Source: Erythrophleum ivorense
Taxonomy: Eukaryota; Streptophyta; Magnoliopsida; Fabales; Fabaceae
Assembly (NCBI GenBank): GCA_026724425.1
Contig: JAIUCV010000003.1
Span: forward strand, 61,619,088-61,683,087
Reading direction: 5' to 3'
Length of the DNA: 64,000 nucleotides
In this document: positions 1-10,989 of the stretch, one piece after another
Position numbering within the stretch: position 1 is the stretch's first letter
Layout of the letters: each line of letters begins with the position of its first letter
Position numbers and translations under genes: made by a program
The notes under the pieces: generated by a model
The model's database searches: none
Told to the model about the DNA's origin: nothing
What the model saw: only the letters and a program-made list of their open reading frames with translations

Positions 1-997
1 GATCATATCCACAAAAAGAGAGAGACAAGCTTTCCAAATTGGTCAACTCTTGGATCTCGTTTGGCAGATGTATAATTTGAGTGCCATCAAGATCAAGCGT
101 CTTGAGATTTCTAAGTCGGCCAATCTCTGGAGGAAGTTCCATGAAAAGGTCACAATCTTTCAGATAAAATTCTCTAAGCTCCTGTAAATTAAAAGATGAG
201 ATTGGAAGATCATGTATGCTAGTGCGTGACAAGTCAAGGACGTTGAGCAGAGGCATTTGGTCAAAAAATGAGGGAGACATTTCCATCAAATCGAGGTTGC
301 CTCTCAACAATAAACTCCTGATGTTGGGAAAATTTAGATACTCTGGAAAATGTGTAATTGGAGTTCCATCAAGATCAAACTTCTCAATATTTTGAAGTTG
401 CGTAATCTCTGAGGACAGTTGCTTGAATTGCTTACACCCTGTCAAAGACAATGTTTTAAGTTGAGCCAACTTGGAAATGGAACTGGGTAAACGTCGTATG
501 CCAGTGTAGGATAAGTCTAGGACTTCGAGTAGAGCCAACTTGGAAATGGAACTTGGTAAACGTCGTATGCCAGTGTTGGATAAGTCTAGGACTTCGAGTA
601 GAGCCAACTTGGAAATGGAACTTGGTAAACATCGTATGCCAGTGTAGGATAAGTCTAGGACTTCGAGTCGAGCCAACTTGGAAATGAAACTTGGTAAACG
701 TCGTATGCCAGTGTAGGATAAGTTTAGGACTTCGAGTAGAGCCAACTTGTAAATGGAACTTGGTAAACGTCGTATGCCAGTGTAGGACAAGTCCAGGGCT
801 TTGAGTCGAGACAACCCGAAAAAGGAACTTGGTAAACCTCGTCTGCTAGTGTAGGATAAGTCCAGGGCTTCAAGTGGAGACAACTTGGAATTGGAACTTG
901 TGGCACCATACCTATCCTTTATGCTCTTAAAACTTGCAGCTTGTTTAATCGAACTGTGATGCATTTTGCTCTCTTTCTTTTTTGGTGGCGTCTCGTA
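1..997 (-). CDS. LRR region of a CNL resistance gene, 3' part outside the window
   Basis: Read on the minus strand, one frame is open from about 997 down to base 1. It encodes leucine-rich repeats of the plant NLR kind (for example LKTLDLDGTQIIHLPNEIQE near the left edge and LPPEIGRLRNLKTLDLD just before it). The first in-frame Met is at 964; upstream in frame is a stop near 1003, so this is probably an internal exon whose acceptor lies close to 997. No NB-ARC is seen within the window on this side. LRRs in these proteins form the recognition surface that controls the NB-ARC switch in the cytoplasm. The middle of the exon is a near-identical 69-bp tandem array (463-899). A close relative, now broken, lies at 29.1-30.7 kb. 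Whether the gene is functional cannot be judged because the end lies off the window. Confidence 0.75.
463..899 (-). repeat. 69-bp in-frame tandem array coding 23-residue LRRs
   Basis: Six full 69-bp units start at 463, 532, 601, 670, 739 and 808, with a partial seventh from 877. Neighbouring units among the first four differ at only about 2-5 of 69 positions; the outer ones (739, 808) are more diverged. Each unit encodes one 23-residue LRR close to LLEVLDLSYTGIRRLPSSIS plus KLA, and the reading frame stays open through all of them. Exact 69-bp periodicity with the divergence at one end is what unequal crossing-over or slippage inside an LRR exon produces. Confidence 0.93.
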
Positions 998-2388
998 GCC
1001 AATCTTCAAACGTCAAATAATGCATTAAAAAAGATAGAAGAAATTTTAAGATTAAAAAGAAGAAGAAGAATAACAACGATATAACTACTTATCAGGTTGA
1101 TTGGAATTAACAAAATATCTTTATGCATATTATATAAATTAAAAAATCCCATCATACTTAAAAACACAAAAAAAAAAACTCACCATGGGAAAAAATCGAA
1201 AAGCCACAGAAACAAATTGACACTTGGTTTGGTTAAATATGTCAATTATTTAGTTTAGGATCATAAGAAATCAGAATTGTAACTTCAAATGGATGAAGCA
1301 ATGAAGAAATCACCTATTCACTTTTCACATTTTTCTTCCCTTTTATATCATCCAACCAAATCATATTTAATTGGTTCAAATTTTTTATCATTTCCAAATC
1401 TCATGGGGTAACTCAATATGAGGGCTTAAAAATTCCCTTATCCTCATCAAACTTACACTATCTTTCACTCTCGGAGGGTGAAGCAGTTTCTTCCCTGGAG
1501 CTGGAAGTGCAGAAGCATATCCCAGACCTTTGGAGATGGAAATGTGCTTCTTGGATGAACTCATCTCTGCTGCCAGAGGTCTCATAAGGGCGAGCTTTCA
1601 AACATAAAAAAATAATGCATTAAAAAGATAGAAGATATTTTGAGATTAAAAAGAAGAAGGACAATAACAACAAAGATATAACTACTTCCTAGGTTGATTG
1701 AAATTAACAAAATATCCTTATGCATATTATATAAATAAAAAATCCCATCATACCTAAAACACAAAAGAATAGACCCATCATGGGAAAAATTTGAAAAGCC
1801 ACAGAAACAAATTGACACTTGCTTTGATTAAATATGTCAATTATTTAGTTTAGGTTCATAAGCAACCAAAATTGTAACTTCAAATGGATGAAGTGAAAAT
1901 GAAATAGTGCTGCTCATAGAAACTCATATCATATATAATTGGTTCAGATATTTTTCACTTCCAATTCTCATGTGGTAAGTCAATATGAGGGCTTAAAAAT
2001 CCCTTATGCTCATCAGACTTACAATTTCTTGGGAATTTGATGCGGTTTGCTTCCTATCTTTTCTAGGGGGGAGTTATCTCCTGGATCCTCGTGGATGAAC
2101 TCATCTCTGCTGGCCCAGTCCTCCCGCGGGCGAACTTTCAAAAATCAAAGAATAATGCATTAAAAAGATATAACATATTTTGAGATTAGAAAGAAGAAGA
2201 ATAATAACAACAAAGATATAACTACATATTAGGTTGATTGGAATTAACAAAATATCCTTAAACATATTATATAAATAAAAAATCACATCATACTTAAAAG
2301 AATGGACCCATCATTGGGAAAAAGAATTGAAGACCAACAGAAACAAATTGATACTTGCTTTGGTTAAATACGTTAATTATTTAGTTTA

Positions 2389-2496
2389 TGGTATGTTTGG
2401 AAATACAGTACCTCTCCCGAAACCACGTTTCACATAATACTCAAATTTGATGCTTTCATATAAATGTGCTTTTCTACCGCATTTTTAAACATGCAC
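2389..2496. mobile_element. 108-bp PIF/Tourist-like mini-MITE
   Basis: It interrupts tandem unit 3 between TTTAGTTTA and GGCTCATAAGCAACC, which are adjacent in unit 2 (near 1850). It is flanked by TTA at 2386-2388 and 2497-2499. The termini TGGTATGTTTGGA and the complement of the right end, GTGCATGTTTAAA, form an imperfect inverted repeat. A TTA duplication and a TIR centred on RTGTTTGG are the hallmarks of PIF/Harbinger MITEs. At 108 bp it has no coding capacity. Confidence 0.8.
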
Positions 2497-2544
2497 TTAG
2501 GCTCATAAGCAACCAAAATTGTAACTTCAAATGAAAGTTATTAA

Positions 2545-2673
2545 GCGCATGTTTAGAAAAATGTTTCTATTTTTCAAATTACGTTTCGGGCAAAGTAATA
2601 AAGTGTTGTTTCAAACAAATATAAGTAAGTAATCGTGAATTTAAGGCTTTTCACTATTTATCCAAATGCACAC
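2545..2673. mobile_element. 129-bp PIF/Tourist-like mini-MITE
   Basis: A second insertion in the same 0.5-kb unit, flanked by TAA at 2542-2544 and 2674-2676. Termini are GCGCATGTTTAG and, on the complement of the right end, GTGTGCATTTGGA. The uninterrupted equivalent sequence is seen near 1880-1910. The ends resemble those of the 1-kb and 10.6-kb elements further right. Confidence 0.7.
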
Positions 2674-3127
2674 TAAGAAACACAGTGCTGCTCAAAGAAG
2701 CTCATATCATATATAATTGGTTCAGATATTTTTCATTCTCAATTCTCATGGGATAAATCAATGAGGCTTTAAAAAATCACTTATACACATCAAATTTACA
2801 ATACTTTGCACTATAGCAATGTGATGCAGTTTGAACTCAGCTCCCTTAGACCTCTTGGGGAGGAACTTCAAAAATCAAAGAATTTGTTTTCCTGCATGCA
2901 TCGAAAGACAAACAAAAAACATTGAAAAAAAGAAAAGATATCTTGATATTAAATAATAAAAAATAAGGCTAATCGTTGGGTTGATTGGAATGAACCAAAT
3001 GTCCTTCTGCATGTTGAGTAAATATCTTTTGAGACAAAAAAAACCATCATACTCAAAACACAAAAGAATAGACCCATCAGTGGCAAAAACTGAAAAAGAA
3101 ACAGAGACAAATTGATGCGTTAGTTAC

Positions 3128-3425
3128 CTTGTTCAGAGGCATAAAAAATCCATAACAACGGCGAAAACTACGAACAGATCAGAAATTTTCTCCTTTTCAA
3201 AGATCAGAACCATCAGGGATGAAAGATAAACATTTAAAAGCGAAAACAGACAAAGAAAAACAATTAAATGGTATGGTAGAGAACGCATGCATACCTGCAG
3301 TGATCTGATTTACCCAAACTTCTGATGGAATGGAAGAGTTCAAAAATCAATCACTGTTCTTTCTTCCTACCAGTCCAGTTTGAGCTGGTTTCAAGCAAAA
3401 ATTAAAGTCTCTACATAAAGCCAAC
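3128..3425 (-). other. Possible 5' leader exons of the left-edge CNL
   Basis: On the minus strand two good splice donors are visible: CTGCAG/GTATG with the junction near 3295, and GAACAAG/GTAAC near 3128. They lie just beyond the tandem 0.5-kb units, as expected for spliced non-coding leader exons. The GTATGCAT donor context is the same as in the leaders of the intact CNL at 14026 and 18505. No promoter motif is obvious and exon starts cannot be fixed. Confidence 0.35.
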
Positions 3426-3435
3426 AAGCACCAAT

Positions 3436-3935
3436 GTAAGGCTCCGTTGAGGTTTAACGGAAAGGAGGGGAGAAGAGGTTAATAGAGGAGATGAAAGGAT
3501 GCGGGAGGGGTTTTAACGAAATTTATTTGGTTGGAAGGGAGGGGAGGAGATATTATTATTTAGTTTAGAAAGAAAGAGAGAGAGATAAGATAATTATATT
3601 TGAATAAATTTATTTTTTTATTATTTTAATTTTATTTTTTATAAAAAATTATTTATATTAATATATTTTAAAAAAATATAAATTTTAATATTTTTAATTT
3701 TTAATAAAAAAATTATTTTAATTTTTATTAAATATTAATAAATTTAAAAATTAAAGAATAATAAAATAAATTATAATCTAAAAATACTTTTTTTCTCTTC
3801 TTTCTTTTAAAACTTCTCAATTTAAAAGAAAAAAAAATTTATCTTCTTTCTCTCTTTTCTTCCATCCAATTTTATATAACCAAACTCATTTTATCTCCTC
3901 CTTTTCTCTTCAAAAACTCTCAACCAAATGGAGCG
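3436..3935. mobile_element. GA-rich MITE-like element, ~0.5 kb
   Basis: The left end reads GGCTCCGTTGAGGTTTAACG followed by AAAGGAGGGGAGAAGAGG. The right end reads ...CTCAACCAAATGGAGC, whose complement begins GCTCCATTTGGTTGAG. The inside is almost pure A+T apart from purine-rich ends. The layout matches the larger PIF-like elements here, but I could not identify a clean target duplication. Confidence 0.5.
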
Positions 3936-5092
3936 AAGAGCTGAGGGGGGAACGAAAGACAAGAAGCAACAACAATGTAAAGAAAAGCAATACGCCAATA
4001 AGCAGCCGTTGTGCGTGATAAATATTGTAATAATTTAATTAATTTTATGTGACTTTTATAAATTCTGTTTCAGATTCAATAAAAATAATGTATGAGAGAT
4101 GAGTGATGGCTATTAATGAGCGAGAACTAAGGTTACTTTGTAATTGGTTTTCTATTTCTTAGTTATATTTCACTACACAAGTTAATATTTTTCAGCTGTT
4201 CAATGATAATGGAATCAATTGCTAGATATTAGTGTAAAAGTTTAATCGTAAATTGACCTCTCACTTTAAGAGTGTGTGTGTGTGTTTTTTGTTTGTTTGT
4301 TTGTTTGGGGTTGCCCTCGGGCGATGAAGTTGGGATGAAAATGAAGTGTCCAGGCCCCAAATTTGAATTGTATATATTTTTACATGGAACAAACTTAAAT
4401 ATAATTTTTTATAATTTTGTTATCGGATAATAAATATATTACATGTATTTAATTTTTTTAAAAAATTTAATCATATAATATTAAGTTATAAAAGTTATAC
4501 ATTAATTATATATTTATAAAAAAATTGGACAATGAAAATAAAATCATACCTATTTTTTTTCTATTTCAAGTTATATTTACTATGACAATCTTTGTAAATA
4601 GCCAACTTTGACTATTTTTCAATAGCATATTTTTTTAAAATAAAATTTTGACTAACTTCTAACTGACTTTCAATTGAATATATACAGAAAATCAAATTTG
4701 TGTCAACAAAGTAAATTATTTTATTTTATTTAATTTAAAAAGCTGCAAGTTCTCTTAGTAATAATAAATTGAAAACATTTTAAAATTTTATATATTATTA
4801 TTTTCATCCAAAAACCTGTCATGTTATATATTTCCATCAAAACAATGGATAAATTATATAGTAAATAAGTATAAATTTAATATAATAAAATAAAATTTTA
4901 AAAAAATTGATATTACGCTTGAATTTTGGTTGGATTAAACAGACTAAATTTGAAACTAAAATTTAGTTGGCCAGAAAGGCCAACTGCCTTTTTGTTGGTT
5001 TTTTTTAATTTATTTTAATTTATTTTTAAAATTTTAAATTATAAATAATATTTATAGTTTATTTAATTTAAATATCTCCTTTCCTCTAAAAT

Positions 5093-5126
<34 letters not shown>

Positions 5127-5405
5127 GCATATTATTTTATACTTTGTTCATTTTAAGTAAAATATAATTTTTATAAAAGTATTGTTTAATATAATATATG
5201 TTAAATCAGTTAATTATATATTATTATTCTAAATATCAAAATTGATGAAAATATGAAAGAAATTATTATTAAAAAATTACCTACAATATACTTAATTTTT
5301 TAATTGGAAGGATTCAAAATTGCAATTATTACAAGGAAAATGTACACCTATCTTCTGACATTATGAATTATTAGGACCCAAAAGGTCATTATTAGTGTGT
5401 GTCTA
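3936..5405. other. A+T-rich spacer, no gene seen
   Basis: Contains short microsatellites ((GT)n then (GTTT)n near 4270-4305; (CA)n running into (TA)n at 5093-5127) and stretches of A/T homopolymer. No reading frame, RNA gene or element boundary could be supported. Confidence 0.6.
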
Positions 5406-5408
5406 TAA

Positions 5409-6446
5409 TACTATGTTTAGATAGGGGATGAAAAAAGTGAAAAGAAAGAAATGTGAGAGAAGAAAAAAATGAGAAAAAAATATTTTTTTCTTATACATTT
5501 GAATGAGGAGAGAGAAAATGTAAAAATAAGAAAAATATATTAATTTAATATAATAATAATATGTTATTATTTTAACTTTTTGTATGTATATTTTTTTAAA
5601 AAATAAAAATAATAAAAGAAATAAAAAATAATTTAAGAAAATATTATTTTTAAATAAAAAAAATTTTAATTACAAACACACATTTAAAATTCAAAAAATA
5701 TATTTTTTAAATTAATTAAATTTTATTTTATAAACAATTATTTATAAATTATTATTTTAATATCATAAATATTAATATTTATTTTAAAATTTTATAAATA
5801 TTATTTTAATATAAATATAATATATAAAATAAATATTATTTAAAATTATATGTAATACTTTTATTATAATATTATATATATATATTTATAAATATTATAT
5901 TATATATAAACGCATATATATATATATATATATATTGATTGGCAATGCATTGCTTGTGTCGGACATATATGCCCGCCTACATTTTGGCTACAATCATATT
6001 CAATTGCATTGCAGTTAGACAGATTTTTTTTTAATTATGTGTACTTTTTTAAATTATATATAATTTATTAATTTTAATATTAAAAAAATATATTATTTTG
6101 TAAAATATATTAATTAATTTTATAATAAAATTACTTATGAGATTAATTTTTTAATTTTATAATTAAAATATTAAAAAAATTTGTTTTATATATATATATA
6201 TATATGTATTTCATTATTTTTATATATTCCGACTAACAAGCAGTCGGAATACGAGTTGTCAACTAATTTTCTCTTTTAAATCTTTCCATATTTGGAGACG
6301 AAAAAAATCGATGAGACCCATCGTATTTTTCTTTCAATTTTTTCTTTTCTTCTCAACTTTCTCCCCAAACTAAGCCGGAGAAAACTCGTTTTTCTCTCTT
6401 TTTTTTTTCTTTTCTCTTCACTTTTCATCCCCATCCAAATGCGCTA
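5409..6446. mobile_element. 1.04-kb non-autonomous PIF/Harbinger element
   Basis: Flanked by TAA at 5406-5408 and 6447-6449. The left terminus is TACTATGTTTAGATAGG; the complement of the right terminus is TAGCGCATTTGGATGG. Both continue into purine-rich subterminal sequence. The interior is extremely A+T-rich with (TA)n tracts and carries CAGTCGGA-type palindromes: a 25-bp imperfect palindrome with 9-bp arms ATTCCGACT/AGTCGGAAT at 6226-6250, and GTCGGACAT with GCAATGCATTGC near 5943-5964. Short ORFs at its right end are low complexity and not believed. TIR and internal motif match the 10.6-kb element at 43.36 kb, which could be the source of its transposase. Confidence 0.8.
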
Positions 6447-6681
6447 TAAGAGTCAAGTAAAAAAGAATTATATAATTTTAGTAGAATTAAGAAAAATTAA
6501 TATATTTTACATTTATTTGCAAAATGAAAAAAGTTGAAAGGAAAAACCCACCTATTCTATTTTTTTTCACTAATTGCTATTTTTGTATTCAATTGTTTAA
6601 TTGCAAGGATTCAAAATTGCAATTATTATGTGAACCATATACACCTATCTTTTGACACCATGAATTATTGGGCACAACGTA

Positions 6682-7685
6682 TGCTGTGTTTGGATGGAGG
6701 AAAAAGTGGGGAGAAAAGAGAGGAGAGAAGAGAAAACAGAATTTTCTCTCATTTGGCAAGAGAAGAAAATGAAAAAGAAGAGAAAATTTGAGTAAAAAGT
6801 AATGTGGGACTCACGTGAAAATTTTCTCTTTATATTTGGAGAAATTACGAGAAAAAACTTGGCAAAACATATGCATATATTAAATATTTTTAATATGTAA
6901 TATTTATAAAACTTTAAAATAAATAATTATATTTATTTTATTAAAGTAATAATTTATAAATAATGTTTAATAAATACTTTGTATAAATTAATAATATATT
7001 TTTTTAATATTAAAATTAATAAATTATGTATATTAAAAAAAAAGTCATTCGACTGTAAAGCAATTAGACGATTTTATAACCAAAGGTTAGTCGGACATTC
7101 AGTCGGATATGCATTGCATATATATATATATATATATATATATTCTTCTTCTTCTTGACCCATTCTTTTTTTCTATTTCATCTTGTTCTAATTCATTTAA
7201 GATTTGCATCTTATTTACTTGCTTTGTTTCTTCATTCTTAGATTCGATTTTGGGTATTAGATTTAGTAAGAATTCTTCATCATTATCTAATCGATATACT
7301 AATATATATATATATATATAATATAATAATTTATAAATAATTTTATATAAATTATAATTTAATTAATTTCATATATATTTTTTAAAAAATTTTTTAATTT
7401 TAAATATGTGCTTTTTAATGATAATTTTTTTATTTTATTTAAAAATAATTTTTTTATCATTTGAATATTGTTTAAATTGGTTTTTATTTTTTATTTTTTT
7501 ATATTTAAAAAAAATATATATGTAAAAATTTAAAATAATAAAAATATTATTGTCATATTTAAAATAATTAATTTATATATATATATTTTATTTTTTCTTT
7601 CTCCATCCAAACACATAAAGAGATCATGTTTTCTCCTCTCTTTTTTTCCCCACCCACTTTTCCCCTTCTCTGTCCAAACGAAGCA
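6682..7685. mobile_element. ~1.0-kb non-autonomous PIF-like element
   Basis: The left end TGCTGTGTTTGGATGG and the complement of the right end TGCTTCGTTTGGACAG form a TIR that leads into a purine-rich zone containing AAAAGTGGGG or AAAAGTGGGT on both sides. A secondary copy of the TIR core lies at 7602-7615, as at the right end of the 10.6-kb element. The interior has (TA)n and ATTCGACTGTAAAGCAATTAG (7047-) plus GTTAGTCGGACATTCAGTCGG (7086-7106, broken here by A+T). Flanking trinucleotides are GTA and TCA, so the TWA duplication is decayed or the boundary is off by a few bases. Confidence 0.65.
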
Positions 7686-7689
7686 TCAA

Positions 7690-8515
7690 GTGTTGAGCAA
7701 GAAGAAGTACGTAAGGCAGATACATCTAGTTGTGAACGCCCTACGACAACTTTATCTCGACTTTGACTACTTTTAACTTTGTAATCAGAAATGATAAAAT
7801 TAAAAAAAATAAACATTTGGTTGTAAGATATACTCTATTTAATCTAAAATATAAGTTATTTTTAATATATTTATATTTTTTTAAAAAAATAGTTATATTT
7901 TTAAAATTTTTACATATTATCATATCTTTTTAATCTTACCTTTATTGCTAATATAGCTATTACCATTAAATAAAAATTTTTAATATAACTATTGCTATTA
8001 AATATAAGGTATTATGGAAAAAATAATAATCATCTAATTTATATTTTGGACCAAAAATTTTTCTCCTAAGATGACTTATATTTTGAATCGGAAGAAGTTA
8101 AAATAAAAAACATAAAAAGTAATATGATAATTGATAATTTTATATAAAATTATTTTCCTAAAAAAATGTTTTTCCACTTTTATTTCTGTTTTAAACTTTA
8201 ATTTTTGTTGGGTACCAGAGAAATATAATTTGTTACACTCAAAAACTTCTTATTGTTGTTAAAAATGAAATAGCACATAATTAAGATTCATTTGATATAC
8301 AAAAATGTATGTATAAAAATTAAAAAAATAATAATAATTTTATAAATAAAAATAGTTTTAATGTTATTATTTTTAATGATTAAAAAATAATTAGTTAATA
8401 ATTAATAAATAATATAATAATAATAAGTATTTTATCTATTTTTTATTTTTTTTATCTCATATGAAATGAATATTAATTTTTTAAAAGTAATGATAAAAGC
8501 GCATATATAAAAAAA
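7690..8515. other. A+T-rich spacer with diverged copies of the CNL upstream region
   Basis: The stretch near 7740-7800 (ACTTTGTAATCAGAAATGAT) recurs near 12540-12560 and 13440-13460. Together with the leader copies this shows that the sequence upstream of the CNL was duplicated several times. No coding region is supported. Confidence 0.5.
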
Positions 8516-8829
8516 ATTGAAAAAGTTATTTACTGTTTGTAAGAAACTGTTTATTCGATTTCGGAACAATAAACAACTTCTGTTGAGGCTGGGTACATTT
8601 TTTTTTTGGTCTCTGATCTATTTTCTAAAATTTGAATTTTTTTTTAATATTGGGGCCGTGCTTTTATTGGAAGCCGTGCACAGCAGGAGCCCCGTCTTGT
8701 CATTCGGTAGCTTGATCTCTTTGTATTACTGTTCATTTTCTGAGGAGACTGTTAGTGTGTTTAGTTTAATTTATTTTTTTATTCAAATTATAATTTTGGT
8801 TAAAAATTATAATTTATTATTTTGACCAA

Positions 8830-8965
8830 AATCATAATATAAATAAAAAAAAATTAGTATCCTTCAAAGCTGCTCCATTCATACCTTCGTCAAAAACTGA
8901 AATCCTTCGTCGGAAGACTCAGACCAACGCCAGAAAAAGGGGATGGGATCCTCTGAACTAAGCAT
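8830..8965 (+). repeat. Degenerate fourth copy of the CNL 5' leader
   Basis: The stretch with CAAAAACTGAAATCCTTCGT and CTCAGACCAACGCCAGAAAA aligns with 13945-14000 and, less closely, 16455-16510. It lacks a recognisable second leader exon downstream, so it is a partial copy. The upstream 8515-8825 frame is not conserved between copies and is not called as a gene. Confidence 0.6.
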
Positions 8966-10097
8966 ATGGTAAAGTTTCCTGAAATAAAGAACAATAAAGC
9001 ATGGTTTTATAAATAAAATATGTATATATATATATTAAAAAAATTAAAAAAAAAACCTATATGAGATACTGCACACTTCAAAGGCAGTCGCACTTCATAA
9101 GATCCATTTCCCAGAAAAAGGCCGACCGGAAAGTGACAAAAATAAAAGATATAACAAACAATTTAATTTTCACAAACAAAATTCTGAAATATGAATAATC
9201 ATTTTATTCTTCAAAAAGTCACACTCATATAAGATGCCATTTTATTAAAGAGTTTTTAATTTATCAAATTAATCTCTTATATTTGAGTATCTCGTACTTA
9301 AATTATTTATACTTAACAAACGAAGTATTTTAAAAACCAAGGTATTCTTCAATAATCATGCACAACTTTATCTTGCCTTGTATTTTTTTTTCCTTTTTGC
9401 TTTCAGCGGAGAAAAGTAATATTTTAGTCATAAAGCAAAAAGTAACCTTTGGCACAATAAAAATAAAACAGAAAGAGAAAAAGAAAAAGAAAAAAAAGCC
9501 GAGACGCATCATATTTTTTCGATAAAGACCGATCATAGAGATATTTTAAAGTTTGATAATTTTTATGCAAAGAAATTATTCTTATATATTTTTTATATAA
9601 TATTTTTTATATTTTTATAATTATTATTTAATAATAATTTATTATTTTTTAAAATTTTTAAAAATGAAGATACAATAATTATTTTTAGTTTTTTATAATC
9701 ATTTTTCTTACATTTAGCACTAAGAAAAAAGGTAAATAACTTTATGATGGTCACAGCGGATATGACCTGCGTAGAAAAGCAAGAGGTGGGGCTGTATGTG
9801 TCTAAAAGCTGCTTTGAAGCACAGAAGATAATAATAATAATAATGATTTCTTTTTTGGGGTATGAGAAAGACGCATCACATATATTGTTGGAAAAATTAT
9901 AAATAAAGATCTAAATTTTAAAATATGATTTTGTAAGATTTGTTATCACTAATTATTATTGATTTTAATTAATTTATCTTAAAATAATAAAAAAAGATGT
10001 AAAATATTATTTTTTAAATTTAAATATTTGTTTATAATTTTTTCTATATTCTTTATATGAAAAAAAGTAAAACAGAACAAAAGAAAGTTGAGACTAA
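8966..10097. other. A+T-rich spacer, no gene seen
   Basis: Mostly A/T homopolymer and short tracts. The part near 9750-9830 (CTGTATGTGTCTAAAAGCTG) is related to the tandem repeat at 10.8 kb. No gene is supported. Confidence 0.5.
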
Positions 10098-10417
10098 GGC
10101 CTTGTTTGGTAAATTATTTTTAGAATAATTTTTTATTTTTAAAAACAAAAAAAAATAAAAATTTGTTTGATAATGTATTTTTAATGAAGTGTTTTGTAAA
10201 ACAAAAAAAATATAATTTTATTTTTGGAAACCAAAAAAATCAAAACATATTTTAGGTATTTTGTAACATTTATTCTATAAGATTAAAAAAAATAGAAAAT
10301 AGTTATATTTCAAAATAATGACTCAAACAAATTTTTTTATTTTTTTGTTCTCAAAATTTATTTTTAAAAAATCTATTTTAAAAACAATAAAACAAAAATA
10401 AAATCAAACATGCCCGA
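10098..10417. mobile_element. ~320-bp Tourist-like MITE candidate
   Basis: The left end GGCCTTGTTTGGTAAATTAT and the complement of the right end, CGGGCATGTTTGATTTTAT, form a TIR with the GGSCNTGTTTG core typical of Tourist elements. TAA precedes the left end; no matching TAA follows the right end. Confidence 0.5.
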
Positions 10418-10769
10418 GAATGGGTAAATAACTTTGTAATGATTGCAAAGCATATGGTAAGTTGCAAATTGAAATATAATTTTTTTAAATTTATTTTTTT
10501 GAAAAATTATTATTTTTTAAGAAAATATATAAATTTAAAATAATTAATTTATATTTAAAATATAATTTTTTAAAATATTTATTTATTGATAAAATTTACT
10601 AATATTATATAATAAAAATATTATTATTTTTATAAATTAATAAATTTTTAAATATTTTTTTATCTATTTAAATACATATTATATAAAAAATATATTATTT
10701 ATTATTTATTTATTTTCTCTCTCCACTTTTCTCCTCTCACCCTCACGTCCAAACACACCATTAAACTTT

Positions 10770-10985
10770 AAGATGGTTACAAAAAGCCAGTGGGATAGTT
10801 GCTTATGCAGCATTTGTCTAAAAGCTATTCACTCATTGTCATGGCCAGCTGTAAAAGCCAGTGAGGGAGCTGCATGTGCAGCATTTGTCTAAAAGCTATT
10901 CACTCTTTGTCATGGTCACCTACAAAAGTGAGGGAGCTGTATGTGCAGCATTTGTGTAAAAGCTATTCACTCATTGTCGTCCCCA
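10770..10985. repeat. ~70-bp tandem repeat, three copies
   Basis: The core GCAGCATTTGTSTAAAAGCTATTCACTC starts at 10807, 10878 and 10945 (spacing 71 and 67 bp). Between cores is GTGAGGGAGCTG. The last copy runs into the ORF at 10941-11168, which is chance. Confidence 0.8.
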
Positions 10986-10989
10986 GTCT

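Larger units (their letters stand above)
1003..3120 (-). repeat. Tandem ~0.5-kb non-coding units upstream of the left-edge CNL
   Basis: Four units begin near 1003, 1597, 2133 and 2866. They share AATAATGCATTAAAA, a GAAG-rich stretch, a GGTTGATTGGAATTAAC block, CATCATACTTAAAA, and AATTGTAACTTCAAATGGAT. Spacing is about 590, 540 and 730 bp; the third shrinks to about 490 when its two MITEs are removed. On the minus strand each lies upstream of the LRR exon, so they are probably duplicated intron or leader sequence. The minus-strand ORF at 1388-1585 (begins MSSSKKHISISK) falls inside unit 1 and is not conserved as a frame between units. A second two-unit cluster lies at 30.95-31.70 kb upstream of the related pseudogene. 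Confidence 0.8.

Noticed and set aside
724..909. 61-aa minus-strand ORF over the LRR array
   Set aside because: It is a shadow frame of the 69-bp repeat; the true LRR frame is a different one and stays open across the whole exon.
7109..7321. ORFs with poly-Ile/Tyr runs here and at 10941, 25656, 49038 and 59380
   Set aside because: They read through (TA)n microsatellites and are not conserved.
8517..8825. 102-aa plus-strand ORF with hydrophobic stretches
   Set aside because: The frame is not kept in the aligned leader copies at 13.7 and 16.3 kb, and its composition is that of T-rich spacer.
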